Assembly: GCA_023657425.1 (NCBI GenBank)
Contig: JAGTJW010000002.1
Span: 362,431-426,430, forward strand
Reading direction: 5' to 3'
Origin: Ideonella sp. WA131b
GTDB taxonomy: Bacteria; Pseudomonadota; Gammaproteobacteria; Burkholderiales; Burkholderiaceae_C
Length of the DNA: 64,000 nt
In this document: one piece after another, positions 54,343 to 62,787 of the stretch
Layout: each line of letters starts with the position of its first letter
Position numbering within the stretch: position 1 is the first letter of the stretch
The notes under the pieces: generated by a model
What the model saw: only the letters and a program-made list of their open reading frames with translations
What the model was told of the DNA's origin: nothing
Database searches by the model: none
Made by a program: the position numbers and the translations under genes

Positions 54343-56088
54343 CTACGGCTGGATGGCCTGTATGAGCGCCATGGCGCGCTGTTGGTGTGCCGTGGCGGTG
54401 GTGAGCACCTCGAAGGTCGGCGCATCGGCGCCAGCACCGGATGTGCGGCAGGTGTTGCGCACGAGAGTGGCCATCTCCGCCATCAGGGTGGCGAAGCTGT
54501 GCGCAGGCTGCGCGTCGTCGAGCGACTTCGATGCGGCCTTGCGCTGCGCCGAGGCCGAGCGTTTGGCTGGCGCTACTGGATCGCGCGTGGCTTTGGCGGC
54601 TTGGTCGGTATCGGCGAACATCAGCTCGCGCCAGGCCTCGCGCATGTGCCACTCGACGTAGAACGCCAGCATGCACAACAGGATGTGCGCGCGCACCCGG
54701 TCAGCCAAGCGGTGATGGATGGGCCGCACCTTCAGGTCCACCGTCTTCAGTGATCGGAACGCGCGCTCCACGTTGGACAGGGCTTTGTAGCTGCGCACGC
54801 AATCCGGTGCGCCCATGCGCTTGGCGTCCAGCGAGGTTCGAATGACGTACAGGCCGTCCAGCGCCGCCTCGGCGTTGATGGCGTCTTGCCTTCTCGCCCA
54901 GGCGAGTGTTGCCTCACCGATGCTCAGCTCGAAGTGCTTGGCCACCTTGTGGCGGTTGATGATCTTGCCCACCTGCACGCCGATCTTGTCCTGCCCGGTG
55001 AGTCGGCCCGCATCCACGCTGGCCTTGATCACGGCCAGCAAGGCCTCGGTGGACTGCAGCAGGCTCTCACGCTTGTGCGCCCTCAGCTTGGCCAAGGCGT
55101 CGTTGCGGCAGGCCACCAGGCGCTCGCCGGGATAGTCAGGCGAGGTGATCTCGGCCAGATTGCGCTGATCGAACAAGCCAAGTTGCAAATGGCCCTGCTC
55201 GACCAGCGAGCGGATCGAGACGCTCTTGAGCGCCGTGATCCAGTCGATCCCGCCTTGGCCGCGAAGATCGTCAATAGCCTTTTGCGACACCATGCCGCGG
55301 TCGCCCACCATCACCACCTGCGCCAGACCGAAGCGCTCGCGCACACGCCGCACGGCGGGCAGGAAGGTCAGGCTGTCCGACGTATTGCCCTCGAACACCG
55401 AGACCGCCACAGGGCAGCCACGCGCATCGGTAAGCAAGCCGTAGTTGACCTGCAGCGTGCCGGGCCGGCCATCTCGGCTGTAGCCCCGCTTGGCCAACGG
55501 GCAGGTGCTGCCCTCGAAGTAGCTCGACGACAGGTCATACAGCACCAAGGCATCCTCGCGCAGGTGGCGCGCGGCGAGCTTCTTCTCGATGGCGTCTTGG
55601 CGGGCCAGCAACCAATCCATGGCGGCATACAGATCGTTCTCGGTGGCCTCAACAACGCCGAAGTCCTCGGCCAGGGTCGAGCAGTGCCAACGCCGGGAGG
55701 TAGCCAGCTTGGTGTCGGGCTGCACGATGCGCGAGGCCACCATGGCCAGCACCAAGTCGCGTTCACGGCTGGGCTGCGACGCGACAACCGAGGCCAGCCC
55801 CAGGCGCTGCATGGCCACAGCGACGGCCTGCACGTGGCCATGGGCGCGCGAGCGCACGACCTCGAAGGCCTGGGAGGCGGGAACGAAGGTCTCGCCTTGC
55901 AGCGAGCGCCGGATGATGTCGATCAGCGCATCGGGCAGATGCGACAGGTTACCCAGGGTCTCGTTCTTGACCTTGCCGTTTTCGCGGTAGCTGCGGCGCA
56001 GCAGGTGGGTGCAGTAGACCTTGTCCTTGTACGCCCGCTTGGTGGTGACGACGTGTGCGGTTCCGGTGCGAGATGCCATGTCCGCCAT
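54343..56088 (-). CDS. IS1634-family transposase
   Basis: A 581-residue DDE transposase of the IS1634 (IS4-like) family. Recognisable parts: YLVRSYREDGKVRN-like HLLRRSYRENGKVKNETLG, YDLSSSYFEG with the first acidic residue, LTFLPAVRRVRERFG and VMVGDRGMVSQKAI with the second, and the Y-(2)-R-(3)-E-(6)-K-like YKALSNVERAFRSLKTVDLKVRPIHHR supplying the third (quoted in parts). The frame is intact, so the element could still be active. It reads away from icmF toward rpfF and lies outside both genes. Confidence 0.95.
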   Translation of the reverse strand: MADMASRTGTAHVVTTKRAYKDKVYCTHLLRRSYRENGKVKNETLGNLSHLPDALIDIIRRSLQGETFVPASQAFEVVRSRAHGHVQAVAVAMQRLGLASVVASQPSRERDLVLAMVASRIVQPDTKLATSRRWHCSTLAEDFGVVEATENDLYAAMDWLLARQDAIEKKLAARHLREDALVLYDLSSSYFEGSTCPLAKRGYSRDGRPGTLQVNYGLLTDARGCPVAVSVFEGNTSDSLTFLPAVRRVRERFGLAQVVMVGDRGMVSQKAIDDLRGQGGIDWITALKSVSIRSLVEQGHLQLGLFDQRNLAEITSPDYPGERLVACRNDALAKLRAHKRESLLQSTEALLAVIKASVDAGRLTGQDKIGVQVGKIINRHKVAKHFELSIGEATLAWARRQDAINAEAALDGLYVIRTSLDAKRMGAPDCVRSYKALSNVERAFRSLKTVDLKVRPIHHRLADRVRAHILLCMLAFYVEWHMREAWRELMFADTDQAAKATRDPVAPAKRSASAQRKAASKSLDDAQPAHSFATLMAEMATLVRNTCRTSGAGADAPTFEVLTTATAHQQRAMALIQAIQP

Positions 56089-56144
56089 TCTGGATCAATA
56101 TGCGCGCAAGATCAACACAGTTTAGTGACTACACATTCAGGCAC

Positions 56145-56164
56145 AAAAAAGGCCCAAAAGGGCC
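56145..56164 (-). terminator. Rho-independent terminator on the minus strand, downstream of icmF
   Basis: Read on the minus strand, GGCCC, loop TTTT, GGGCC, then six T residues (56150-56145). It lies 66 bases past the icmF stop and upstream of the transposase gene, so it either ends icmF transcription or is part of the insertion sequence, shielding it from outside transcription. Confidence 0.8.
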
Positions 56165-56229
56165 GAATTTGTGAGTCGTGACAAGCACTTGGCTACGCCA
56201 CGCCTTAAGTCAGGGTGCGGAACTTCAGG

Positions 56230-59200
56230 CTAAAGGCTGCGCCGGTACTGCCCACCCACCTCGAACAGGGCATTCGTGATCTGCCCAAGGCTGCACACCC
56301 GGACAGCGGCCATGAGCTCATCGAACACGTTGCGGTCCTCGATCACGGCCTGCCGCAGGCGACGCAGCATGGCCGGCGCTTCGGTCCGATGGCAGTCATG
56401 GAAATCGGCCAGGCGGGCCAGCTGGCTCTGCTTCTCGGCCTCGGTGCTGCGGGCCAGCTCGATGTGCTCGGGCATGGGGTCGCCCTTGGGACTGCGGAAG
56501 GTGTTCACCCCGATGATCGGATGCTCCCCGGTGTGCTTGAGCATCTCGTAGTGCATCGACTCTTCCTGGATCTTTCCACGCTGGTAGCCCGTCTCCATCG
56601 CCCCGAGCACGCCGCCGCGCTCGGCGATCTTCTCGAACTCGGCCAGCACGGCCTCCTCCACCAGCTCAGTGAGCTCGTCGATGACGAAGGCACCCTGGTT
56701 GGGGTTCTCGTTCTTCGCCAGGCCCCACTCGCGGTTGATGATCAGCTGGATCGCCATCGCGCGGCGCACGCTGTCCTCGGTGGGCGTGGTGATCGCCTCA
56801 TCAAACGCGTTGGTGTGCAGGGAGTTGCAGTTGTCGTACACCGCGATCAGCGCCTGCAGCGTGGTGCGGATGTCGTTGAAGGCGATCTCCTGCGCGTGCA
56901 GCGAGCGGCCGCTGGTCTGGATGTGGTACTTGAGCTTGCAGCTGCGCTCGTTGGCACCGTAGCGCTCCTTCATGGCCACCGCCCAGATGCGGCGCGCCAC
57001 GCGGCCGAGCACCGTGTACTCCGGGTCCATGCCGTTGCTGAAGAAGAAGCTCAGGTTGGGCGCGAAGTCGTCGATGTGCATGCCGCGCGCGAGATAGGCC
57101 TCCACGAACGTGAAGCCGTTGCTCAGCGTGAAGGCCAGCTGGCTGATCGGGTTGGCCCCGGCCTCGGCGATGTGGTAGCCGCTGATGCTCACCGAGTAGA
57201 AGTTGCGCACGTCGTGGTGCACGAAGTACTCGGCGATGTCGCCCATCACCTTCAGGCTGAACTCGGTGCTGAAGATGCAGGTGTTCTGGCCCTGGTCCTC
57301 CTTCAGGATGTCGGCCTGCACGGTGCCCCGCACGTGGGCCAGCGTCCACTCGCGCACCTTGGCCGCCTCATCCGAGGTGGGCTCGCGGCCGTTATCGCTG
57401 CGGAACTTCTCGAGGTTCTGGTCGATCGCGGTGTTCATGAACATCGCCAGGATCGTCGGCGCCGGGCCGTTGATCGTCATGCTCACGCTGGTGTTCGGCG
57501 CCGTCAGGTCGAAGCCCGAGTACAGCACCTTCATGTCGTCAAGCGTGGCGATGCTCACGCCCGAGTTGCCCACCTTGCCGTAGATGTCGGGCCTCGGGTC
57601 AGGGTCGTGGCCGTACAGCGTGACACTGTCGAAGGCCGTGCTCAGGCGCTTGGCCGGCATGCCCTCGCTGACCACCTTGAAGCGGAGGTTGGTGCGGAAG
57701 GCGTCGCCTTCGCCGGCAAACATGCGCGTGGGGTCCTCGCCCTCGCGCTTGAAGGCAAAGACGCCAGCGGTATACGGATAACTGCCGGGTACGTTCTCCA
57801 GCAGCAGCCACTTCAGCAGCTCGCCGTGACACCCGTAGCGCGGCAGCGCGACCTTGCGGATCTTGCTGCCGCTCAGCGTGGTGTGCACGAGACCGGTGCG
57901 GATCTCCTGGCCGCGGATCTTCACCACGTATTCGTCGCCGGCATAGGCCTGCTGCATGGCCGGCCATTGCGCCAGCAGTTGGCGCGACGAGGCGTCGAGT
58001 TGCGCCTCACGCTGGCTGGCCAGGTCGGCGAGCGCGTCGCGCGCGCGATGCTTCTCGGGGTTTGCCTCGGCCAGCATGCGGCTGCTCTCGCGCAACTGCT
58101 GCACCTCGCGCGCCAGCTCGGCCTGGCGCTGGGCACGCCGCTTGTAGCCGCGCACGGTGTCGGTGATGTCGGCCAGGTAGCGCACGCGCGCCGGCGGCAC
58201 GATGGGCCGCTCCCGGGTGCTGTGTCGCGTGGCCACCTGGGGCAGCCGCCCGTCGTCCAGCGGCAGGCCCAGTTCCGCCAGCCGCGGCTTGAGCGCCTGG
58301 TACAACGCCGTCACGCCGTCGTCATTGAAGCGGCTGGCCATGGTGCCGAACACCGGCATGTCCTCGGGCCTGGCTGTCCACGCCTCGCGGTTGCGCTGCA
58401 CCTGCTTGGCCACGTCGCGCAGGGCGTCGAGAGCGCCCTTGCGGTCGAACTTGTTGATGGCTACGAACTCGGCGAAGTCGAGCATGTCGATCTTCTCGAG
58501 CTGGCTGGCGGCGCCGAACTCCGGCGTCATCACGTACATCGGCACGTCCACCAGCGGCACGATGGCGGCGTCGCCCTGGCCGATGCCGGAGGTCTCGACC
58601 ACGATCAGGTCGAAGCCCGCCGCCTTGCAGGCGGCCAGTACGTCGGGCAGCGCCTGGCTGATCTCGCTGCCGAAGTCGCGCGTGGCCAGACTGCGCATGA
58701 AGACGCGCGGGCCGGGATCCGAAAGGCCGTCCAGGCCGGCCGGTCCGTGCCACGGCCCGATGGCGTTCATGCGGATGCGGTCGCCCAGCAGCGCGCCGCC
58801 GCTCTTGCGACGGCTGGGGTCGATGCTGATGACGGCGATGCGAAGCGCGTCGTCCTGATCCAGCCGCAAACGGCGGATGAGTTCGTCGGTGAGACTGCTC
58901 TTGCCGGCGCCACCGGTGCCGGTGATGCCCAGCACGGGAACCGATCCCGCAGCGGCCTTCGCCGCCGACTCGAGCGAGGCCTTGAGCCCCGCCGGCGCGC
59001 GCCCGTTCTCCAGGGCCGTGATGGCTTGCGACAGCGCGCGCCAGGCGCCGGGCGTATGGCCCTGCAGCGCCGAGGCGTCGGCCGGCGCGTGCGTCGAGAG
59101 ATCGACGTCGCAGCGCATCAGCATCTCGCCGATCATCCCCTGCAGTCCCATGCGCTGGCCGTCTTCAGGGCTGTAGATGCGGGCCACCCCACTGGCGTGC

Positions 59201-59559
59201 AGCTCGCGGATCTCGGCTGGCACGATGACGCCGCCGCCGCCGCCGAACACCTGGATGTGGCCGCCGCCGCGCTCGCGCAGCAACTCGACCATGTACTTGA
59301 AGTACTCGACGTGGCCGCCCTGGTAGCTGCTGATGGCGATGCCCTGCACGTCTTCCTGCAGCGCGGCGGTGACGACCTCGTCGACGCTGCGGTTGTGCCC
59401 GAGGTGGATGACCTCGGCCCCCATGCTCTGCAGCAGTCGCCGCATGATGTTGATGGCGGCATCGTGACCGTCGAAGAGGCTCGCTGCGGTGACGAAGCGC
59501 ACCTTGTGGGCGGGGCGGTAGGCTGCCAGGGCCTTGAAGTCGGCAGAGAGCTCGCTCAT
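56230..59559 (-). CDS. icmF: Fused isobutyryl-CoA mutase with GTPase chaperone, IcmF
   Basis: A 1109-residue adenosylcobalamin enzyme joining three parts: a B12-binding domain (DGHDAAINI with the lower ligand H32, then [12 protein letters not shown] and GGHVEYF), a MeaB-type G protein (Walker A GTGGAGKS at 214-221, [20 protein letters not shown]) and the mutase barrel ([43 protein letters not shown]). It isomerises isobutyryl-CoA and n-butyryl-CoA; some homologues also use isovaleryl- or pivalyl-CoA. ATG 59559 is chosen over 59607 because it gives [17 protein letters not shown] palindromic operator lies 55 bases upstream. Confidence 0.95.
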   Translation of the reverse strand: MSELSADFKALAAYRPAHKVRFVTAASLFDGHDAAINIMRRLLQSMGAEVIHLGHNRSVDEVVTAALQEDVQGIAISSYQGGHVEYFKYMVELLRERGGGHIQVFGGGGGVIVPAEIRELHASGVARIYSPEDGQRMGLQGMIGEMLMRCDVDLSTHAPADASALQGHTPGAWRALSQAITALENGRAPAGLKASLESAAKAAAGSVPVLGITGTGGAGKSSLTDELIRRLRLDQDDALRIAVISIDPSRRKSGGALLGDRIRMNAIGPWHGPAGLDGLSDPGPRVFMRSLATRDFGSEISQALPDVLAACKAAGFDLIVVETSGIGQGDAAIVPLVDVPMYVMTPEFGAASQLEKIDMLDFAEFVAINKFDRKGALDALRDVAKQVQRNREAWTARPEDMPVFGTMASRFNDDGVTALYQALKPRLAELGLPLDDGRLPQVATRHSTRERPIVPPARVRYLADITDTVRGYKRRAQRQAELAREVQQLRESSRMLAEANPEKHRARDALADLASQREAQLDASSRQLLAQWPAMQQAYAGDEYVVKIRGQEIRTGLVHTTLSGSKIRKVALPRYGCHGELLKWLLLENVPGSYPYTAGVFAFKREGEDPTRMFAGEGDAFRTNLRFKVVSEGMPAKRLSTAFDSVTLYGHDPDPRPDIYGKVGNSGVSIATLDDMKVLYSGFDLTAPNTSVSMTINGPAPTILAMFMNTAIDQNLEKFRSDNGREPTSDEAAKVREWTLAHVRGTVQADILKEDQGQNTCIFSTEFSLKVMGDIAEYFVHHDVRNFYSVSISGYHIAEAGANPISQLAFTLSNGFTFVEAYLARGMHIDDFAPNLSFFFSNGMDPEYTVLGRVARRIWAVAMKERYGANERSCKLKYHIQTSGRSLHAQEIAFNDIRTTLQALIAVYDNCNSLHTNAFDEAITTPTEDSVRRAMAIQLIINREWGLAKNENPNQGAFVIDELTELVEEAVLAEFEKIAERGGVLGAMETGYQRGKIQEESMHYEMLKHTGEHPIIGVNTFRSPKGDPMPEHIELARSTEAEKQSQLARLADFHDCHRTEAPAMLRRLRQAVIEDRNVFDELMAAVRVCSLGQITNALFEVGGQYRRSL

Positions 59560-59613
59560 TGCGCGGCCTTGTCTCGTGGGGCGGTTCCGGGGGGCACTCG
59601 TCGGCACCTGACG

Positions 59614-59629
59614 TTGACGTAAACGTCAA
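59614..59629. promoter_or_regulatory. Palindromic operator candidate between icmF and coaX
   Basis: TTGACGT-AA-ACGTCAA: two perfect seven-base arms with a two-base centre, with outer CTGA/TCAG also matching. It lies 55 bases before icmF and 52 before coaX. The shape resembles ACGT-cored sites of the MerR-family regulator LiuR, which controls branched-chain amino acid and fatty acid catabolism in proteobacteria; that assignment is inferred from memory of the motif. No regulator gene is adjacent. Confidence 0.55.
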
Positions 59630-59680
59630 TCAGCGATGATGCCATGGACACCCCGGCCGGCCCTGCTAGCCTTGCGGCCT

Positions 59681-60445
59681 ATGTTCCTGGCCATCGACTG
59701 CGGCAACACGCGCCTGAAGTGGGCGTTGTTCGCCACGCCGCGCCCGGGTGCCGAGCCTTTGCACCAGGGGGCGGTGTTCCTGGAGACGATCGACGAACTG
59801 GCCGAACGCCAATGGAAGCCGCTGCCGCCACCGCAGGCCATGCTGGGCTGCATCGTTGCCGGCGACCACGTCCGCCGCCGCGTCGAGGAACAGATGGAGC
59901 TCTGGGACCTGGAGCCTCACTGGGTGGTTGCCAAGCCCGAGGAGGCTGGCCTCATCAACGGCTACGACCACCCGGCCCGGCTGGGCGCCGACCGCTGGGT
60001 GGCGCTGGCTGGCGCGCGCTGGCACCTGCAGCTGCGCGGGCCGGCGCGGCCGGCGCTGGTGGTGATGGTGGGGACCTGCGTCACGGTGGACGCGCTCGAC
60101 GCCTCGGGCCGCTTTCTTGGTGGGCTCATCCTGCCCGGCTTCGGCCTGATGCAGCGCGCGCTCGAGATGGGCACCGCGGGCCTGAAGGTGCCTACGGGCG
60201 AGGTCGTGGAATTCCCGACCAACACCTCGGATGCGCTGATGAGCGGCGGCAGCAACGCCATGGCCGGTGCCATCGAGCGTCAGGCGCGGCGCCTGCGGGA
60301 GCGCACGGGGGCTGAGCCGCTGCTGCTGATGACCGGCGGAGCCGCGCAGAAGCTCTCGGGCATCACCGATCTGCACTTCGAGGTCGTCGACAGCCTGATA
60401 TTCGACGGGCTGCTGATGCTGCACCAGCACCGCTGCGGCGGCTGA
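59681..60445 (+). CDS. coaX: Type III pantothenate kinase
   Basis: Phosphorylates pantothenate in the first step of CoA synthesis. The 254-residue protein starts [17 protein letters not shown], with the phosphate-binding D6, and has [14 protein letters not shown], the [18 protein letters not shown] motif and [11 protein letters not shown] and TGGAAQKL near the end, all typical of CoaX. It is divergent from icmF; birA, a common neighbour in other betaproteobacteria, is not here. A small stem-loop (GCTCTG...CAGAGC, 60448-60464) separates it from the convergent kinase gene. Confidence 0.95.
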   Translation: MFLAIDCGNTRLKWALFATPRPGAEPLHQGAVFLETIDELAERQWKPLPPPQAMLGCIVAGDHVRRRVEEQMELWDLEPHWVVAKPEEAGLINGYDHPARLGADRWVALAGARWHLQLRGPARPALVVMVGTCVTVDALDASGRFLGGLILPGFGLMQRALEMGTAGLKVPTGEVVEFPTNTSDALMSGGSNAMAGAIERQARRLRERTGAEPLLLMTGGAAQKLSGITDLHFEVVDSLIFDGLLMLHQHRCGG

Positions 60446-60457
60446 GAGCTCTGTGAA

Positions 60458-62242
60458 TCAGAGCCAGCGCTGCACGATCCCCCTCAGCCGCTCGCGCGAG
60501 TACGGCTTGGCCAAGTGGGCATCCATGCCGGCGTCCAGCGCCTTCGCGGCGTCACTCTCGAACGCAAAAGCGGTCAGGGCCACCACCGGCACACGCGGCA
60601 GCTTCAGGCGCTGTTCGCGCTTGCGCAGCTGACGGGTTGCCTCGTGGCCGTCGAGCAACGGCATGCCGATGTCCATCAACACCAGATCGACCCGGTGCTG
60701 TTCCAGCAGCTGAAGCGCCTGCTGTCCGTCGTGGGCCACCTTCACGTCGAGGCCAAAGCTGCGCAGCATCTCGGTGCCGATGAGGCGGTTGACCTCGTTG
60801 TCTTCCACCAGCATCACCACGCCCTCCAGACGGTCCTGGCCGTCAAGTGCCGCGAAGTCGCTGTCGGCGGGCCCTGGCGGCGCCTCCGGCGCCAAGGGCA
60901 GGAACAGCGTGAACCAGAAGCTCGATCCTCCGCCGACGCGGCTGCTCACCTCGATGCGGCCGCCCAGGGCCTCGATGATGCGCTGGCTGATCGACAGCCC
61001 GAGCCCGGTGCCTCCCGACAGTCGAGAGCGCGTGCCACCAAACTGCGTGAAGGGCAGGAACACACGGTCGAGCTCGGCCGCCGGAATGCCCACGCCGCTG
61101 TCCTGCACATCGAAACGCACGCGCACGGCATTCGGCTCGCGCGCCTGCGGGGCCAGCTTCAGCGTGATGCCGCCCCGCTCGGTGAACTTGACGGCGTTGC
61201 TCAGCAGGTTGAGCAGCACCTGCTTCAGGCGGGGACCGTCGGTGATGACGCCGTCGGGCACCTCAGCGTCGATCTGCAGGGTCAGGGCCAGGCCCTTGGT
61301 CTCGGCACGGGTACGGAACAGCGCCGCAGCCGACATCGCCACCGAGTGCAAGGAGGTCGGCGACGGCACCAGCACCAGTTTCCCGGCCTCGATCTTGGAG
61401 TGGTCCAGGACGTCGTTAAGGATCTCCATCAGCGACTCGCCCGACTGTGAGGCGGTGCGCACCAGCCGCCGCTGGCGGCCGTCCAGAGGCGTCTCGCGCA
61501 GCAGATCCATGGCCCCAAGGACCCCGTTCATCGGCGTGCGGATCTCGTGGCTCATCGTGGCCAGGAACTGACTCTTGGCGGCATCGGCGGCGCGCGCCTC
61601 TTCGACGGCCCGCTCCAGCGAGCGGCGCGTGTGCTCGGCAGTCTGGCGGTCGCGCAGCGAAGCCAGGGTGACCTCGCGGAACTCGCGCGTGGCGCGCAGC
61701 AGCGTCACCCCCGTCAACACCGCCAACACCGCCATCGGCATCGACTGCACCGACGGCACGAACAGCGACACCAGCGACAGTGTCAAGACCTGGCAGGCCA
61801 GCAGGATCTTGAACGCACGTCCGGCCATTGCCAGGAACAGCGCAGCCACGGCCACCGAGCCGGTCATCGCAACGACGTAGGTCGAGGCCAGCGGACCCTC
61901 CAGCAGCGGATACACGAACACCGTCACAACGCCCCACATCACCCCCACGCCCAGCGCGTTGGCCTCAAGCTGGCGGATCACCACGACGATGTCCTGGGGT
62001 GGATGCTCGGCCCTGGCGCTCCAGCCTGCCGAGAGGCGCCACCGCCACGCAGAGACTGCGCTGCCCAGCACCAGCACCAGCAGCGCCACCGAGGGCCGGT
62101 CGACGTGCCAGCCCAGCCAGGCGATGAAGAGCACTGCGGCCATCAGCAGGACGACAGACCGTTCGGAGTTCCGCAAGGCCACCTGCAGCACTTCGCGCTC
62201 TATCGCAATGCCAACCTCGTCACGCCCAGCTTGTTCGATCAT
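60458..62242 (-). CDS. Hybrid sensor histidine kinase with six-helix membrane input and C-terminal receiver
   Basis: A 594-residue membrane kinase. About six hydrophobic helices fill residues ~25-180, then a short coiled coil, the dimerisation domain with phospho-acceptor H232 in TMSHEIRTPMNG, the ATPase domain (NLLSNAVKF, DSGVGIP, GGTGLGLSIS), and a receiver with phospho-acceptor D524 in LVLMDIGMPLLDG. There is no HPt domain, so an external phosphotransfer partner is needed. The input fold resembles multi-helix sensors with no periplasmic domain. ATG 62242 is chosen over 62293. No response regulator with an output domain is adjacent; the signal is unknown. Confidence 0.92.
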   Translation of the reverse strand: MIEQAGRDEVGIAIEREVLQVALRNSERSVVLLMAAVLFIAWLGWHVDRPSVALLVLVLGSAVSAWRWRLSAGWSARAEHPPQDIVVVIRQLEANALGVGVMWGVVTVFVYPLLEGPLASTYVVAMTGSVAVAALFLAMAGRAFKILLACQVLTLSLVSLFVPSVQSMPMAVLAVLTGVTLLRATREFREVTLASLRDRQTAEHTRRSLERAVEEARAADAAKSQFLATMSHEIRTPMNGVLGAMDLLRETPLDGRQRRLVRTASQSGESLMEILNDVLDHSKIEAGKLVLVPSPTSLHSVAMSAAALFRTRAETKGLALTLQIDAEVPDGVITDGPRLKQVLLNLLSNAVKFTERGGITLKLAPQAREPNAVRVRFDVQDSGVGIPAAELDRVFLPFTQFGGTRSRLSGGTGLGLSISQRIIEALGGRIEVSSRVGGGSSFWFTLFLPLAPEAPPGPADSDFAALDGQDRLEGVVMLVEDNEVNRLIGTEMLRSFGLDVKVAHDGQQALQLLEQHRVDLVLMDIGMPLLDGHEATRQLRKREQRLKLPRVPVVALTAFAFESDAAKALDAGMDAHLAKPYSRERLRGIVQRWL

Positions 62243-62316
62243 GGAGTGGCGAGGATACCAAGCGAGAGCGCCCGCGCCAGACGACTGCGGCACTCCGACG
62301 CCAGCCGGTGGCCGCG

Positions 62317-62745
62317 TCAGGAGTGGATGTAGCTCTCGAGCTGCGCGATCGTTTCTTCGCGGTCGGCGATCAGGTCGTCCATGATGTCGCGGATGGAGAT
62401 CATGCCCAGGACCGTGCCGCCGTCGACCACCGGCAGGTGGCGGATCTTCTTCTCGCTCAGCAGCGCCATGCAGACTTGGGTGCGCGTCTCCGGTCGCACG
62501 GTGAACACCTGGCGGGTCATGATCTCGTCCACCCGGGTGGTCCGGGAGTTGCGCCCCTGCAGCGCCACCTTGCGTGTGTAGTCACGCTCGCTGACCACGC
62601 CAACCAGGCGCGGGCCGTCCATCACCACCAGTGCACCGACGTCGTGCGCGGCCAGCAATTCCAGCGCGGTGTAGACGGAGTCTTCGGGGCGCGCGTGCCA
62701 CAGCGTGCCGTCACGGGACTTCAGCAGTTCGGCCACCGTCTTCAT
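62317..62745 (-). CDS. Tandem CBS-domain protein
   Basis: A 142-residue protein consisting of two CBS modules (VYTALELLAAHDVGALVV with LVGVVSERDYTRKV, and TQVCMALLSEKKIRHLPVV with VLGMISIRDI). Such stand-alone pairs bind AMP, ATP or NADH and act as energy sensors for partner proteins. The partner is not evident. It lies between the hybrid kinase and an acyl-CoA ligase gene, all on the minus strand, 42 bases after the ligase stop. Confidence 0.93.
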   Translation of the reverse strand: MKTVAELLKSRDGTLWHARPEDSVYTALELLAAHDVGALVVMDGPRLVGVVSERDYTRKVALQGRNSRTTRVDEIMTRQVFTVRPETRTQVCMALLSEKKIRHLPVVDGGTVLGMISIRDIMDDLIADREETIAQLESYIHS

Positions 62746-62787
62746 GCAGGTCCTTTCGCTTGCGCCAAGGCGTCGCGCTGGCGTAGC

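Larger units (their letters stand above)
54316..56181 (-). mobile_element. IS1634-family insertion sequence (borders provisional)
   Basis: One transposase gene in a region of lower GC than its surroundings, between rpfF and icmF. The 10-base sequence CAAGCACTTG flanks it on both sides in the same orientation (54306-54315 and 56182-56191) and could be the target duplication, which would set the borders given. However, that includes a terminator that may belong to icmF, the family usually makes 5-6 base duplications, and I see only weak end repeats (GTTTTCTGACTACGG left; GTAGTCACTAAACTG right, inverted). Inner borders near 54326 and 56140 with TTCAGG on both sides are the alternative. Confidence 0.6.

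Noticed and set aside
56215..59622. 1135-codon open frame on the plus strand across icmF
   Set aside because: Antisense shadow of a clear, full-length IcmF; composition is His/Gly/Leu/Val-rich with no domain.
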